64,000 nt of DNA from positions 1 through 64,000 of the forward strand of contig NZ_JACXAE010000083.1 of assembly GCF_014698965.1 (NCBI RefSeq), read 5' to 3'. Below, piece after piece: positions 46,934 to 57,495 of this stretch (positions within the stretch are counted from its first letter, which is position 1; every line of letters begins with the position of its first letter). Position numbers and translations under genes: made by a program. This DNA is from Iningainema tapete BLCC-T55 (GTDB lineage Bacteria; Cyanobacteriota; Cyanobacteriia; Cyanobacteriales; Nostocaceae). The notes under the pieces are model-generated. The model did not search any database. It was not told the DNA's origin and saw only the letters and a list, made by a program, of their open reading frames with translations.

Positions 46934-49900
46934 ATGAGTCATAGCTCCTCCCTCACAATTCTGCTGATTGATGATTGCGCCGAAGATCGGGTGGAATTGT
47001 GTCACTTCTTGCAGCAGGACAACCTGTATACCTATCGCATTTTGGAGTTTGAAACCTCAGCACAGGCAATGACATGGTGTGAGCAGGAGATACCAGATGT
47101 GATTTTGCTGGATTTTTTGTTGCCGGATGGGAATGGGCTGGAGTTTATTCAAAAATTCCGAGAATGCCGTAGCCATACCCAAACTGCTTTCATTATGCTG
47201 ACAGGACAAGGCGATGAATTTATCGCTCTTGCTGCGATGAAAAGCGGTATTCGGGATTATTTGGTTAAAGATAAACTCACGGCTGAAGTTCTTCAAGGCG
47301 CAATTCATCATGCCGTTGAACGGATTGTCTATGAGCAAGCACAGGCAGAACTGGCAGAACGCCAACGGACAGAAGCAGCCCTTAGAGCCAGCGAAGAGAA
47401 ACTCAAGCTCATCCTGAATTTTGCTAATATTGGCTATTGGGAGTGGAACCCAATCACCAATCAAATATTTGCCAGTGAGAATGCAATTCACTGTCTTTGT
47501 TCTGAGGCGAGTAGTACAAACATAACTTATGAGCAGTGGCTTAATCAAGTACATCCAGAGGATCGTTCATGGGTTGAGCAGGAACTGAGGCAGGCGATCG
47601 CCACACAAACCGATTATGCTGTGGAATACCGAATTGTTTGGCAAGATGGCAGCATTCACTGGGTATCAGCAAAAGGACGGGGACTTTACGATGAAACCGG
47701 ACAACTACTGCAGATGCTGGGTGTGCTAATGGACATCACCGAACGCAAGCTCTCAGAGGAGGAGCGGCGGCGGGCAGAGATGCTGCGAATTGAATTAGAT
47801 CTTCTGGAGCAGATTCTCGAAGTAAGCCTAGCAGGTTACTGGGACTGGGATATTCCGGGCAATCAGGAGTACTTGAGCATAACCTTCAAGCAGATGTTCG
47901 GCTATGAAGATCATGAGTTGCCCAATACACCACAGAGCTGGCAACACCTGATTTTTCCAGAGGATTTACCGGGCGTTCTAGAACTTTTTGAGCAACATGT
48001 CCAAAGTCGTGGAAAAATCCCTTATTACAACGAGGTGAGATATCGACATAAGGATGGTTCTACCGTTTGGGTCATTTGTTGCGGTCGTGTCATTGCGTGG
48101 GATCAAGACGGCAATCCCCTTCGCATGATTGGTTGCCACATTGACATTACACAACGCAAACAAGTAGAAGCTCAGTTATTAGCCATCACTAGTTTGCAAC
48201 AAGCAATTTTAGATAGCATCGATTATGCCATTATTTCCAATAACTCAGAGGGCATTCAAACCTTCAACGCGGCTGCTCAGAAAATTTTGGGCTACACAGC
48301 AGATGAGGTTGTTCGGCAAGTAAGTCCAAGTATATTTCATGACCCGGAGGAACTCAAACAACGGGCTGCAGAACTATCGTTGGAATTGGGTAGAGAAATT
48401 GCACCCGGTAAGGAATTTTTTATGACGGTAACTCAAGACGGAAGCAGCTATGAAAACGAATGGACTTACATTAGTAAAGATGGCTCCCGCTTCCCTGTAT
48501 TTCTGTCGGTGAAAATCCTACACGATCTCAAAGGAGAGAATATCGGATTTTTGGGTATTGCCAAAGATATTACCCAGCAAAAACAAATGGAGACAGCCCT
48601 TCGAGACAGCGAACTCCGTTATGCAACATTGACAAAAGCGGCTCCTGTGGCTATTTTTCGGCTTGACAATGCTGGTAACTGTATTTACGTTAACGATCGC
48701 TGGAGTGAGATGACTGGTAGACCAATACAGGCAGCATTGGGGATGGGGTGGGCAGAAGCAGTACACTCAGAAGACCGTGATCGCATCCTCAGGGAATGGT
48801 TTAACGCGCAATTAGAGCCAACAGGACTTTTTTACAACGAGGGTAGGCATCTGCGCCCTGATGGCAGTATTAATTGGTTTCACTGCTATGTGTCACCCGA
48901 AACTAATGCTAATGGGGGTATTATCGGCTATATCGGTACACTAACGGATATCACTAATCGCAAACAGGCAGAAGAACAACTTCATCGCCTCTCGGAAAGA
49001 CTGACCCTAGCGCTTCAATCAGGAAGATTCGGTATCTGGGAATATGATTTTGCCCAAGCAAGACAAATTTGGGATGACCGGATGCACGAACTATATGGGT
49101 TTAGCCCTGGTGATTTTTCCGGCACTTATGATGCCTGGTTAAACTGTCTGCATCCGGAGGATCGCGATTATATGTTAGCAACTATCGAGCAAGTTCTGCA
49201 AGGCAAACAAGAATATAATCTAGAATTCCGCATCGTTGAGCCGAGTGGAAAAATTCGTTTCCTCAAAGGCTATGGTATTCTCAAGCGTAACCAGCAGGGT
49301 GAACCTATACGTATAATTGGGATTAACTATGACATCAGCGATCACAAACTTGCTGAACAGGAACTCATCCGCAACAAGGATTTGCGAGAAGCAATTTTTA
49401 ACGAATCTGCTGATGCTATCTTTCTGGTTGATCCGCAAACGCTGCTCACCCTGGATTGCAATCGGCGGGCGGTAGAACTATTTGAGGCTACTGACAAAAC
49501 TGAACTAATTTTCATTGAAGGACATAAACTCCAGCGCCATCAATTTTCTCCTGATGAGATGGCTAGTATCGTGGCAGAAATGCAGTCGAAAGGAGTATGG
49601 AGTCGAGAGATTGAATATGTTACTCTTCAGGGCAAGATTTTCTGGGGCAACATTGCAGCCAAGCCCATTACTATAGCTGGAAATACCATGAATCTAGTAC
49701 GGCTAAGTGATATCACGGAGCGTAAACAGGCTGAAGAGGCACTGGCGAAATATGCCCATGAGGTTGAAGATCTTTACAATAATGCTCCCTGTGGCTACCA
49801 TTCCCTCGACAGCGAAGGCCGATTAATCAAGGTCAACGAGACTGAACTGCAATTGTTGGGTTATACCCGTGAGGAAATGATTGGCCAACCCCTGACGAAT

Positions 49901-52075
49901 TTTTTCACCCAAGATAGTCGTTTAGCCTTCGCGCAGAACTATCCTCGCTTCAAAGAACAGAACTGGGTAAAAGATTTGGAGTATGACATGATTTGTAAAG
50001 ATGGCACAGTTTTGCCAGTGCTGATCAGCGCCACCGCCGTCAAGGATGGAGATGGTAACTATCTATACAACCGCGCTACTCTGTTTGATATCCGCGAACG
50101 CAAACAAACCGCGCAAGAACTGGAAGAATCACGCAAAATGCTGCAAACGGTACTGGATACATTTCCCCAACGTGTTTTCTGGAAAGACCGCCAATCGCGC
50201 TTTCTCGGCTGCAATCCAGCATTTATCCGCGATTGTCAACTGACAGCCCATGAGATTATTGGCAAGACCGATTTTGAATTACCTTGGGCAAAGTTGGCAC
50301 ACATCTACTGTGCAGACGATGCTATGGTGATGAACACCCGAACACCTAAACTAGGCTATGAGCAGCCATTGCAAGGGCCTAATGGCGAAAAATGGCTGCG
50401 AATTAATAAAGTTCCCCTGACTAATAGCGCAGGTGAGGTGATTGGCATACTAGTATCTCACGAAGATATCACAGAACGCAAACAAGCCGAAGTACAACTG
50501 CAAAAGACAAATGAGCAACTTGCTAACGCCAACATGGAACTTGCCCGCGCCACTCGCCTCAAAGACGAATTTCTAGCAAACATGAGCCATGAACTGCGAA
50601 CACCTCTCAATGCCATTTTGGGTATGTCAGAGGGCTTACAGGAAAGCGTGTTCGGCTCCATCAATGAAAGACAAGCAAAAGCGATCGCCACCATTGAGCG
50701 CAGCGGCAGGCATTTACTAGAACTAATCAATGACATCCTGGACTTGTCCAAAATTGAATCTGGCAAACTGGAACTACAACTAACTGATGTTTCTGTCAGG
50801 AGCCTCTGTGAAACCAGCCTTGCCTTCATCAAACAAATGGCGTTAAAAAAGAACATTCGCCTCAATACTCATATTTTTGAAAGTATTGGCAGCATCCAAG
50901 CAGATGATCGCCGCCTACGTCAGGTGCTGATCAACTTACTGAGCAACGCTGTCAAGTTTACACCAGAAGCAGGCTCTGTCACACTAGAAGTCCGGCTGGA
51001 AGAAGCAGGGGAAAACCTCTGCTTCCATATCACCGATACTGGCATCGGTATCGCCCCTGAAGAAATCGGTAAGCTGTTTCAGCCCTTCATACAGCTTGAC
51101 AGCAGCCTTAACCGCCAGTACAATGGCACTGGTCTAGGTTTAGCCCTGGTACAGCGAATTGTTACTCTGCATGGAGGAACAGTTTCAGTTAGCAGTGAAA
51201 TCGGACAAGGCAGTTGTTTCACTGTCCGCATTCCCTACCGTGTCAGCGATAATGTGCCAACAAAAGAGGTAACGACTTCATTAGCTGGCTATCGCTTACC
51301 AGCGGAGAATGCTCAAGTTTTAATTATCGAAGATTCTGTTGCGGCGGCTGACCAAATAACTCGTTACCTCCACTCCATGGGAATGCAACCCATTATCTAT
51401 CCCCAGGGTGAAGGAGCCATAGAAGAAGTACTGCGAGTTAGGCCTGCTCTGATCATTTTGGATTTGCAACTGCCGAACCTGTCGGGATGGGAAGTGCTGC
51501 ATCAACTCAAGACTAACCCACAAACCAAAAATATTCCAGCTATCATCATTTCAGTCGTGGATGAGTGTAGCAAAGGACTGACTCAAGGAGCATCTGAATA
51601 TTTGGTTAAACCCATTACCCGCGCTCAACTTCAGACAACTATAGAGAAACTGCAACATTCTAACCGTTCTGACTCGCCGAATCAAATTGTAGTGCCTGAA
51701 GCGGTGGATAAGTCTTTGATTTTGCTGGTAGAAGATAATCAAGCTAATATTGATACCATGTCCGGTTATCTTGAAAGCAGAGGATATGATCTGATTTTGG
51801 CAAACAATGGACAACAAGCCATTGACCTTGCTCAAGCCAAACGTCCCGACTTAATTGTGATGGACATTCAAATGCCGGGAATGGATGGGTTGGAAGCGAT
51901 GCGGCGCATCCGTGACGAGCAGCAATTTTTGTATGTGCCGATTATTGCATTAACGGCGCTAGCCATGCCGGGCGATCGCGAAACTTGTTTAGCAGCCGGA
52001 GCCAACGAATATCTCACCAAACCTGTAAAACTTAAACAGCTTGTAGCCAAAATTCAACAACTTTTAGGAAGGTAG
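46934..52075 (+). CDS. Giant hybrid histidine kinase: REC, eight PAS, kinase core, two REC
   Basis: 1713 residues, cytosolic. An N-terminal receiver (LLIDDCAEDRVEL, DVILLDFLLPDGNG) is followed by eight PAS units, each ending with an (I)T(E/Q/N)RK-type linker, for example GVLMDITERKLSEEE and SHEDITERKQAEV. The kinase core has His at about 1218 in ANMSHELRTPLNAILG and an ATPase with TDTGIGIAPEEIG and GTGLGLALVQRI. Two receivers close the protein (LIILDLQLPNLSGWE and LIVMDIQMPGMDGLE). It integrates several signals and probably relays phosphate internally. A second receiver-kinase starts 12 bp downstream. Confidence 0.93.
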   Translation: MSHSSSLTILLIDDCAEDRVELCHFLQQDNLYTYRILEFETSAQAMTWCEQEIPDVILLDFLLPDGNGLEFIQKFRECRSHTQTAFIMLTGQGDEFIALAAMKSGIRDYLVKDKLTAEVLQGAIHHAVERIVYEQAQAELAERQRTEAALRASEEKLKLILNFANIGYWEWNPITNQIFASENAIHCLCSEASSTNITYEQWLNQVHPEDRSWVEQELRQAIATQTDYAVEYRIVWQDGSIHWVSAKGRGLYDETGQLLQMLGVLMDITERKLSEEERRRAEMLRIELDLLEQILEVSLAGYWDWDIPGNQEYLSITFKQMFGYEDHELPNTPQSWQHLIFPEDLPGVLELFEQHVQSRGKIPYYNEVRYRHKDGSTVWVICCGRVIAWDQDGNPLRMIGCHIDITQRKQVEAQLLAITSLQQAILDSIDYAIISNNSEGIQTFNAAAQKILGYTADEVVRQVSPSIFHDPEELKQRAAELSLELGREIAPGKEFFMTVTQDGSSYENEWTYISKDGSRFPVFLSVKILHDLKGENIGFLGIAKDITQQKQMETALRDSELRYATLTKAAPVAIFRLDNAGNCIYVNDRWSEMTGRPIQAALGMGWAEAVHSEDRDRILREWFNAQLEPTGLFYNEGRHLRPDGSINWFHCYVSPETNANGGIIGYIGTLTDITNRKQAEEQLHRLSERLTLALQSGRFGIWEYDFAQARQIWDDRMHELYGFSPGDFSGTYDAWLNCLHPEDRDYMLATIEQVLQGKQEYNLEFRIVEPSGKIRFLKGYGILKRNQQGEPIRIIGINYDISDHKLAEQELIRNKDLREAIFNESADAIFLVDPQTLLTLDCNRRAVELFEATDKTELIFIEGHKLQRHQFSPDEMASIVAEMQSKGVWSREIEYVTLQGKIFWGNIAAKPITIAGNTMNLVRLSDITERKQAEEALAKYAHEVEDLYNNAPCGYHSLDSEGRLIKVNETELQLLGYTREEMIGQPLTNFFTQDSRLAFAQNYPRFKEQNWVKDLEYDMICKDGTVLPVLISATAVKDGDGNYLYNRATLFDIRERKQTAQELEESRKMLQTVLDTFPQRVFWKDRQSRFLGCNPAFIRDCQLTAHEIIGKTDFELPWAKLAHIYCADDAMVMNTRTPKLGYEQPLQGPNGEKWLRINKVPLTNSAGEVIGILVSHEDITERKQAEVQLQKTNEQLANANMELARATRLKDEFLANMSHELRTPLNAILGMSEGLQESVFGSINERQAKAIATIERSGRHLLELINDILDLSKIESGKLELQLTDVSVRSLCETSLAFIKQMALKKNIRLNTHIFESIGSIQADDRRLRQVLINLLSNAVKFTPEAGSVTLEVRLEEAGENLCFHITDTGIGIAPEEIGKLFQPFIQLDSSLNRQYNGTGLGLALVQRIVTLHGGTVSVSSEIGQGSCFTVRIPYRVSDNVPTKEVTTSLAGYRLPAENAQVLIIEDSVAAADQITRYLHSMGMQPIIYPQGEGAIEEVLRVRPALIILDLQLPNLSGWEVLHQLKTNPQTKNIPAIIISVVDECSKGLTQGASEYLVKPITRAQLQTTIEKLQHSNRSDSPNQIVVPEAVDKSLILLVEDNQANIDTMSGYLESRGYDLILANNGQQAIDLAQAKRPDLIVMDIQMPGMDGLEAMRRIRDEQQFLYVPIIALTALAMPGDRETCLAAGANEYLTKPVKLKQLVAKIQQLLGR

Positions 52076-52087
52076 CGGAAATTCTCA

Positions 52088-53161
52088 ATGGATAATCAAC
52101 CCTCTATTTTAGTGATCGATGATGAACCGAATAACTTCGATGTTGTTGAAACATTGCTAGATGGTGAAAACTACCAGCTATACTATGCTCCTAGTGGTCA
52201 ACAAGCTCTAAATCGCCTCAATAGTTTTCAGCCCGATCTGATTTTGCTTGATGTAATGATGCCCGATCTAGATGGGATGGAAGTATGCCAACGCATTAAA
52301 GCTGATCCAAAATGGCAAGCGGTTCCGATCATCATGGTGACAGCATTAACCGCTAAAGAAGATCTAGCTCAATGTTTAGCGGCAGGTGCAGATGACTTCA
52401 TTAGTAAACCCGTCAACGGTGTGGAATTACGAGCCAGAGTTCATTCCATGTTGCGGATTAAACAGCAGTACGACAGTATGCAAGTACTGCTCAAACTACG
52501 AGAAGACATGGTAAATATGATTGTGCACGATCTGCGAAATCCACTTACCAGCATTGTCTTAGGGGCGAAGATTCTTCAGTTTCCAGGCTTGTCATCTCAA
52601 CAGCAGCAAGAAAAAGTCGATCAAATTTTACTTGCGGGACAACAACTACAATCGTTGATTGATAGCTTGCTGATCATGGCAAAGCTGGAATCAGGCAAAA
52701 TCGTTCTCAACTACACAAAACTAGACCTTTGTACGCTCTGTATGTCAGTATTGGCAGATTTTGAGGCGATAGCTGCCCAGAAGAACGTCACCCTGATAGG
52801 TGAATTACCCGAACTTGGTGGCATGGTTGAAGTAGATGCAGTGCTCTTTCGTCGAGTGCTAGATAATTTGCTCTCCAATGCTATTAAGTTCTCACCGTCA
52901 AACTCTCAAGTTATCCTGCGGGGAGAGTATTTGGCAGCAGGAGGTGCTAAAGTGCAAGTCGCCGATGCAGGACAGGGAGTCCCTGAAGACTTACGAAAAA
53001 TCATTTTCGAGAAATATGAAGTTGCAACTCGGATACCAGAAGTTTTGCAAATTGGTTTAGGATTAGCTTTATGCAAAATGGTGATCGAGGCACATTGCGG
53101 TACCATTACCATCGAAGATAATCATCCAAATGGCAGTATCTTTACGGTATTTGTCGGATAA
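52088..53161 (+). CDS. Response-regulator/histidine-kinase hybrid
   Basis: 357 residues. The receiver has its Asp in LILLDVMMPDLDGMEV and Lys in FISKPVNG. The DHp helix contains His146 in MIVHDLRNPLTSIVLG, and the ATPase domain ends with VADAGQGVPEDLR and IGLGLALCKMVIE. It follows the giant hybrid kinase by 12 bp and is clearly in its operon, so its receiver is a likely target of phosphate from that kinase. Confidence 0.92.
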   Translation: MDNQPSILVIDDEPNNFDVVETLLDGENYQLYYAPSGQQALNRLNSFQPDLILLDVMMPDLDGMEVCQRIKADPKWQAVPIIMVTALTAKEDLAQCLAAGADDFISKPVNGVELRARVHSMLRIKQQYDSMQVLLKLREDMVNMIVHDLRNPLTSIVLGAKILQFPGLSSQQQQEKVDQILLAGQQLQSLIDSLLIMAKLESGKIVLNYTKLDLCTLCMSVLADFEAIAAQKNVTLIGELPELGGMVEVDAVLFRRVLDNLLSNAIKFSPSNSQVILRGEYLAAGGAKVQVADAGQGVPEDLRKIIFEKYEVATRIPEVLQIGLGLALCKMVIEAHCGTITIEDNHPNGSIFTVFVG

Positions 53162-53224
53162 GAACATTTTTCGCGTTCTTCTTAGCGTCTTAGCGACTTT
53201 GCGTGAGGCAAAAAATTCTGTTAA

Positions 53225-54073
53225 TTATTCCACTGTTTTTGAACTACTTATACTTAATTTCCGAAAGGAATGAAGTAAATTGAAAAACTTTTTAAAATCA
53301 AAACTTCTGGGATCAATTTTTTGACCTGAACGATCTACTGCTCGGTGAGTGGTGATACGATTATCTGGGACGTTACTTTGAGCAACTAGCCAAGCAAGAG
53401 AACGGTATTGCACTTCAGAGTAGCCTTCGTGAGTAGGCTTACCATTCATATAACCAGATGGTGGGGATTCTAAAGAAACGTGATAAGCAAAGTTATTCAC
53501 AGATGGAGGAAGGTTGGGATTAGTTTTTACTGTTTCTGGTCCTTTGGAACCATGAAATACTGAGTTAGCTGCACCAAAAGCTCGTTTTTCTGGTGGGACT
53601 AAATAAACAACAGTTCCGTCTAGCTGAATTAATGTGTGGTAACTGGCTTGAATATTTTCATCTGTGTGGGCGTTTTTAAAAAAATTCAGTACGCTCGAAA
53701 CAGGCGCATCTGTTTCATGAAGCACTATAATTGGCGAATTACGCACGGGTACACCATAAACGTCTTTAGTAAAGCGCTCTCCATAGTTGGATGGATGCGC
53801 CCAAACAATTTTGTATGGTGGCTTGTATTTTCTAAAAGCATCAGTATTTGTGAGTGAGTAAGTAGGAGTAGTTTGCTTTTTACTCTGTGGCTTTTTCGTT
53901 TTCGTCAATCCCAATTGATAGCTGGGATATTGACTCCAAACGTTAGTATCTAAATGGGGTTTTACTGCCTTTTTTTGTTGTAACTGCGATCCCACAAATA
54001 ATAGCCCGACGGTAAGACTAAAAAATAGCGGAAAAATCATTAGCACCCAGATTTTTTTAACCCTAATGCTCAT
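53225..54073 (-). CDS. N-acetylmuramoyl-L-alanine amidase (Amidase_2 type), membrane-anchored
   Basis: 282 residues. An N-terminal anchor (IWVLMIFPLFFSLTVGLLFV) and a basic linker precede the amidase domain. Zinc-site residues are seen in IIVLHETDAP (first His), HTLIQLDGTVVYLVPP, and RITTHRAVDRSGQKIDPRSFDF (second His and Asp). It would cut the amide between MurNAc and L-Ala in peptidoglycan, in cell separation, recycling or septal pore formation. It stands alone, convergent with the kinase operon. Confidence 0.88.
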   Translation of the reverse strand: MSIRVKKIWVLMIFPLFFSLTVGLLFVGSQLQQKKAVKPHLDTNVWSQYPSYQLGLTKTKKPQSKKQTTPTYSLTNTDAFRKYKPPYKIVWAHPSNYGERFTKDVYGVPVRNSPIIVLHETDAPVSSVLNFFKNAHTDENIQASYHTLIQLDGTVVYLVPPEKRAFGAANSVFHGSKGPETVKTNPNLPPSVNNFAYHVSLESPPSGYMNGKPTHEGYSEVQYRSLAWLVAQSNVPDNRITTHRAVDRSGQKIDPRSFDFKKFFNLLHSFRKLSISSSKTVE

Positions 54074-54134
54074 TGGGATAAATAAGTGTTAGTATACTTT
54101 GTTAATTATAAGTAGCTTAGCTCAGTAACTAAGA

Positions 54135-54881
54135 CTAGAAAATAGTATTATATGATACATTTAGGTAGGGGTCAAGCCCGTCACCTAGATAAACTTTACG
54201 CAATGTTTCGCTCTTGTGCAAGTCTTGAGCCGTTACAGTTTGCAGAATTTCTCCAGTTTGGATTAAATAAGCACGATGGGCAACTTTGAGAGCGTTTCGG
54301 GCATTCTGCTCTACTAGCAAAATCGTGGTTCCTTGAGCGTTAATATCTTGAATGATGGCAAAAATTTGGCTGACTAGCATTGGAGCCAGTCCCATGCTAG
54401 GCTCATCTAGTAAGAGTAAGCGGGGACGTGACATTAAAGCACGAGCGATCGCCAGCATTTGTTGTTCTCCACCACTCAAAGTACCTCCTTTCTGATTCAA
54501 GCGTTCTTTCAGACGAGGAAAAAGCAACAAAACTCGCTCCAAATCTATTTTAATCCCCAAATCACGCCGAGAGAAAGCGCCCATTTCAATGTTTTCCAAC
54601 ACACTCATCTGGGGAAATATCAATCTTCCCTCTGGACTTTGAGCAATACCCAAACGAACGATCGCCTCAGTTCCCAAATTTTCTATGGCTTTTCCTCTAA
54701 ACAAAATACTACCTTGGCGAGGGCGTAGCAACCCCCCAATTGTGCGCAAAGTGGTAGTTTTACCCGCACCATTACTACCAATCAAGGTAACAATTTCACC
54801 TTCATTTACATACAGAGACACATCTTTAAGGACGTGAATATTACCGTAGTAAGCATGAATATTCTTAACTTCCAGTATCAT
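54135..54881 (-). CDS. livF: LivF-type ATPase of an amino-acid ABC transporter
   Basis: 248 residues. Walker A is GSNGAGKTTTLR, the signature LSGGEQQMLAIARALMSRP, and Walker B LLLLDEPSMGLAP, all intact. The sequence ILEVKNIHAYYGNIHVLKDVSL is the LivF beginning. It is one of the two ATPases of hydrophobic/neutral amino-acid transporters (Nat-type in cyanobacteria). Its start overlaps the end of the permease gene by four bases. The LivG partner is not in this operon. Confidence 0.9.
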   Translation of the reverse strand: MILEVKNIHAYYGNIHVLKDVSLYVNEGEIVTLIGSNGAGKTTTLRTIGGLLRPRQGSILFRGKAIENLGTEAIVRLGIAQSPEGRLIFPQMSVLENIEMGAFSRRDLGIKIDLERVLLLFPRLKERLNQKGGTLSGGEQQMLAIARALMSRPRLLLLDEPSMGLAPMLVSQIFAIIQDINAQGTTILLVEQNARNALKVAHRAYLIQTGEILQTVTAQDLHKSETLRKVYLGDGLDPYLNVSYNTIF

Positions 54882-56338
54882 CTATTTACTATCCCCTGAG
54901 GACGAACAAGCACAATCAAAACCAAAGTCATACCAAAAAGAAATAGCCGCATTTGAGTAGGATCGAGACTGGTTGCCAGAAAATCTTTCCACTGTGGACT
55001 GGCGACATAGGGTAAAATAGAAACATTGAGGATATTCTTCAATACTTGGGCTAACTGTGGTAGATAAAGTTGATCGGCAGCAGTAATAACGATCCCACCT
55101 AAAATAACTCCAGTCATATTGCCAAGTCCCCCCAACACTACCATACACAGAACAATCACAGAAAGAGAAAAACCGAAAACGCTGGGGAAAATTGCCCCAA
55201 TATAAGCAGCGTAAAAAGCTCCCGCAAATCCAGCGAAAGCCGCTCCCATTGCAAAGGCTAATAACTTTGTTCTAACTAAATTGATCCCCATACAACTCGC
55301 CACCAACTCATCTTCTCTGATTGCCACCCACGCCCTGCCCATGCGAGAATTGCGTAGGTGATCGCTCACCAAAACACAACCTACAACCATCACCAAAACC
55401 AAATAGTACCAAGGCAAGTAATTACTAGGTGCAAAAGTACCAATAATAGGTAATACTGGACGACCAATAGGATTAATACCAGCTTCCCCTCCAGTTAAAT
55501 TAATTGGTTGCGAACAACCCAACAAACATATCGCCATTTGCGGACGACCCAAAACACTAGATAATATTTTTGAGATCGGCTCATCAATCCTCACGGATGT
55601 CAAATTACGAAAAACTATTGGCACAATCTCCCCAAATCCCAGAGTGACAATTGCCAAATAATCTCCTCTTAACCGTAAAGTTGGAGAACCTAAAACGATC
55701 CCCGCCACAGCCGAAACCGCCACAGCAATCCAAATAACCAGCCAAAAATTCCATTCCAAATTAACTTGAGGAGACGAGAGCAAACCAGTAGTGTATGCCC
55801 CAATCGCAAAAAAAGCAGCATACCCCAAATCCAACAACCCGGCATAGCCAACCGTAATATTCAAACCTAGCGCCAAGATGATAAATATTTGGATTTGAAC
55901 AACAGCCGCAATCCAATTCGTTTGCGCAACTTGATCAACCAAAGGAAAAACGAGCAGAATAAAAATAACTGTAATCCAAACAGCATGATGCCGACGAGTT
56001 TCAGGTAGCCCCTGCAATGCCCCCATCAAACTACTTGCTAAAACAGCAACAACACTAGCTGCACCACCTAATAATAGTACGTCAAAAATACCAAACGCAA
56101 CCTGCCCGGAAATAGGTCTAACAATTAGCCCTTGAACACAACTAGCAACCAAAAGCCACATCCCTAAAATAAAACCAGATGAAGCCCCCAAACGGATACC
56201 AACATTGATAGTTACATTCTTCCCCCGACAAGAGATAGCACCAGCAGCAGTACCGAAAAGCCAGCCAATCACCACACCACTCCAACCGCCAAATAGCAAA
56301 ACAGTGAGAGAAGCGATCGCCCCCATAATTCCTGTCAC
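54878..56338 (-). CDS. livM: LivM-type permease of an amino-acid ABC transporter
   Basis: 486 residues, longer than the usual 320-420. The extra N-terminal part (about 1-125) has three or four hydrophobic segments separated by CRGKNVTINVGIRLGAS. The conserved core starts near FILLVFPLVDQVAQTNW, with GYAGLLDLGYAAFFAIGAYT, GSPTLRLRGDYLAIVTLGFGEI and the ATPase-contact loop MGRAWVAIREDELVASCMGI. It overlaps livF by four bases and follows livH by three. Confidence 0.9.
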   Translation of the reverse strand: MTGIMGAIASLTVLLFGGWSGVVIGWLFGTAAGAISCRGKNVTINVGIRLGASSGFILGMWLLVASCVQGLIVRPISGQVAFGIFDVLLLGGAASVVAVLASSLMGALQGLPETRRHHAVWITVIFILLVFPLVDQVAQTNWIAAVVQIQIFIILALGLNITVGYAGLLDLGYAAFFAIGAYTTGLLSSPQVNLEWNFWLVIWIAVAVSAVAGIVLGSPTLRLRGDYLAIVTLGFGEIVPIVFRNLTSVRIDEPISKILSSVLGRPQMAICLLGCSQPINLTGGEAGINPIGRPVLPIIGTFAPSNYLPWYYLVLVMVVGCVLVSDHLRNSRMGRAWVAIREDELVASCMGINLVRTKLLAFAMGAAFAGFAGAFYAAYIGAIFPSVFGFSLSVIVLCMVVLGGLGNMTGVILGGIVITAADQLYLPQLAQVLKNILNVSILPYVASPQWKDFLATSLDPTQMRLFLFGMTLVLIVLVRPQGIVNR

Positions 56339-56341
56339 AAT

Positions 56342-57418
56342 TTACACCTTTTCCTGTAAACTTTCTCCCAACAATCCACTAGGTTTAAAAACCAAGACAA
56401 TCACCAAAACAGCAAAAACCCATGCATTAGTCCAACGGCTAGATAAATACTGATCGCTCAACGCCGACAGCACACCAATCAACACTCCCCCAAACATAGC
56501 TCCCGTCATATTGCCAATTCCCCCAAGCACCACAGCCGTGAAAGCTTGTATCCCCGCAGTGAAACCCATAGTGAAAACAATCGTATTGTTGTACAGCCCT
56601 ACTAAAAGTCCAGCCACCCCCGCCAATCCTCCACCAATCAAAAAAGTCAAAGCCACAATCCTATCTACATTAATCCCCACCATCTTTGCCGCCTCCAAAT
56701 TTTGAGCAGTTGCCCTCATCGCCTTGCCCAAACGACTATACTGAACAAACAACTGCAACCCCACCATTAAAACCACAGCAATTACCAACACAATCAAATC
56801 CTTAGTAGTAAAAACAATCGGAGTCTGCATCCCCAGAGACTTCAAAATATCAATTCGGGGCAACAAATCAGGAAAACTCTTTGGAGCAGCAAAATTCACC
56901 CCCATCGCCGGAATAAAAGCTCTTAACCCTCCCCAAAACAAACCAACATTCTGAAAAATAAACGAAACCCCAATCGCCGAAATCAAAGGTGCCAAACGAG
57001 GAGAATTGCGCAAAGGACGGTAAGCGAAACGTTCAGTAACAACATTGAGAAAAGCACAAAACATTGCCGATACAACAACTGCCACAAACATTGGTAAAAA
57101 ACTTACTTCAAGAGGCGCATCACTCTCCACACCAAACAAACTCACAACAGTCAAAGCGGCAAAAGCACCCAACATATACAAATCACCATGAGCAAAATTA
57201 ATCAGCCCAAGAATGCCATAAACCAGAGTATAACCAAGAGCAATAATCGCAATTATTGCCCCATTCACAACACCTACTAACAACTGTTGAAACAAAACCT
57301 CAGGACTACGAACAATATCCACTAAAATACGTGGTAAATCAAACCCTGCGATCGGTCCTAAAAGCAAAGTTACATATACAACAATTACAAATACAAGAGT
57401 TTTTCGCCATTTTTTCAT
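56342..57418 (-). CDS. livH: LivH-type permease of an amino-acid ABC transporter
   Basis: 358 residues. Characteristic sequences are NGAIIAIIALGYTLVYGILGLINFAHG (start of the core) and the coupling loop YSRLGKAMRATAQNLEAAKMVGI. The ending GVLSALSDQYLSSRWTNAWVF is also typical. It pairs with LivM to form the membrane channel. A hairpin and about 77 bp separate it from the upstream binding-protein gene, as often seen where the binding protein is made in excess. Confidence 0.9.
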   Translation of the reverse strand: MKKWRKTLVFVIVVYVTLLLGPIAGFDLPRILVDIVRSPEVLFQQLLVGVVNGAIIAIIALGYTLVYGILGLINFAHGDLYMLGAFAALTVVSLFGVESDAPLEVSFLPMFVAVVVSAMFCAFLNVVTERFAYRPLRNSPRLAPLISAIGVSFIFQNVGLFWGGLRAFIPAMGVNFAAPKSFPDLLPRIDILKSLGMQTPIVFTTKDLIVLVIAVVLMVGLQLFVQYSRLGKAMRATAQNLEAAKMVGINVDRIVALTFLIGGGLAGVAGLLVGLYNNTIVFTMGFTAGIQAFTAVVLGGIGNMTGAMFGGVLIGVLSALSDQYLSSRWTNAWVFAVLVIVLVFKPSGLLGESLQEKV

Positions 57419-57468
57419 AACTTCTTTCCTATAGCAATCCTAAGTGAGTTATGAAGATTACTTTTTTT

Positions 57469-57490
57469 ATGAACCCGAAGGGCGGTTCAT
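57469..57490. terminator. Intercistronic hairpin between binding-protein and permease genes
   Basis: ATGAACC (57469-57475) pairs with GGTTCAT (57484-57490), and the inner bases extend the stem in part. In the leftward transcript it lies just after the stop of the substrate-binding gene. No U run follows in that direction, so it more likely stabilises the upstream mRNA or attenuates readthrough than terminates fully. Confidence 0.4.
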
Positions 57491-57495
57491 TAAAA

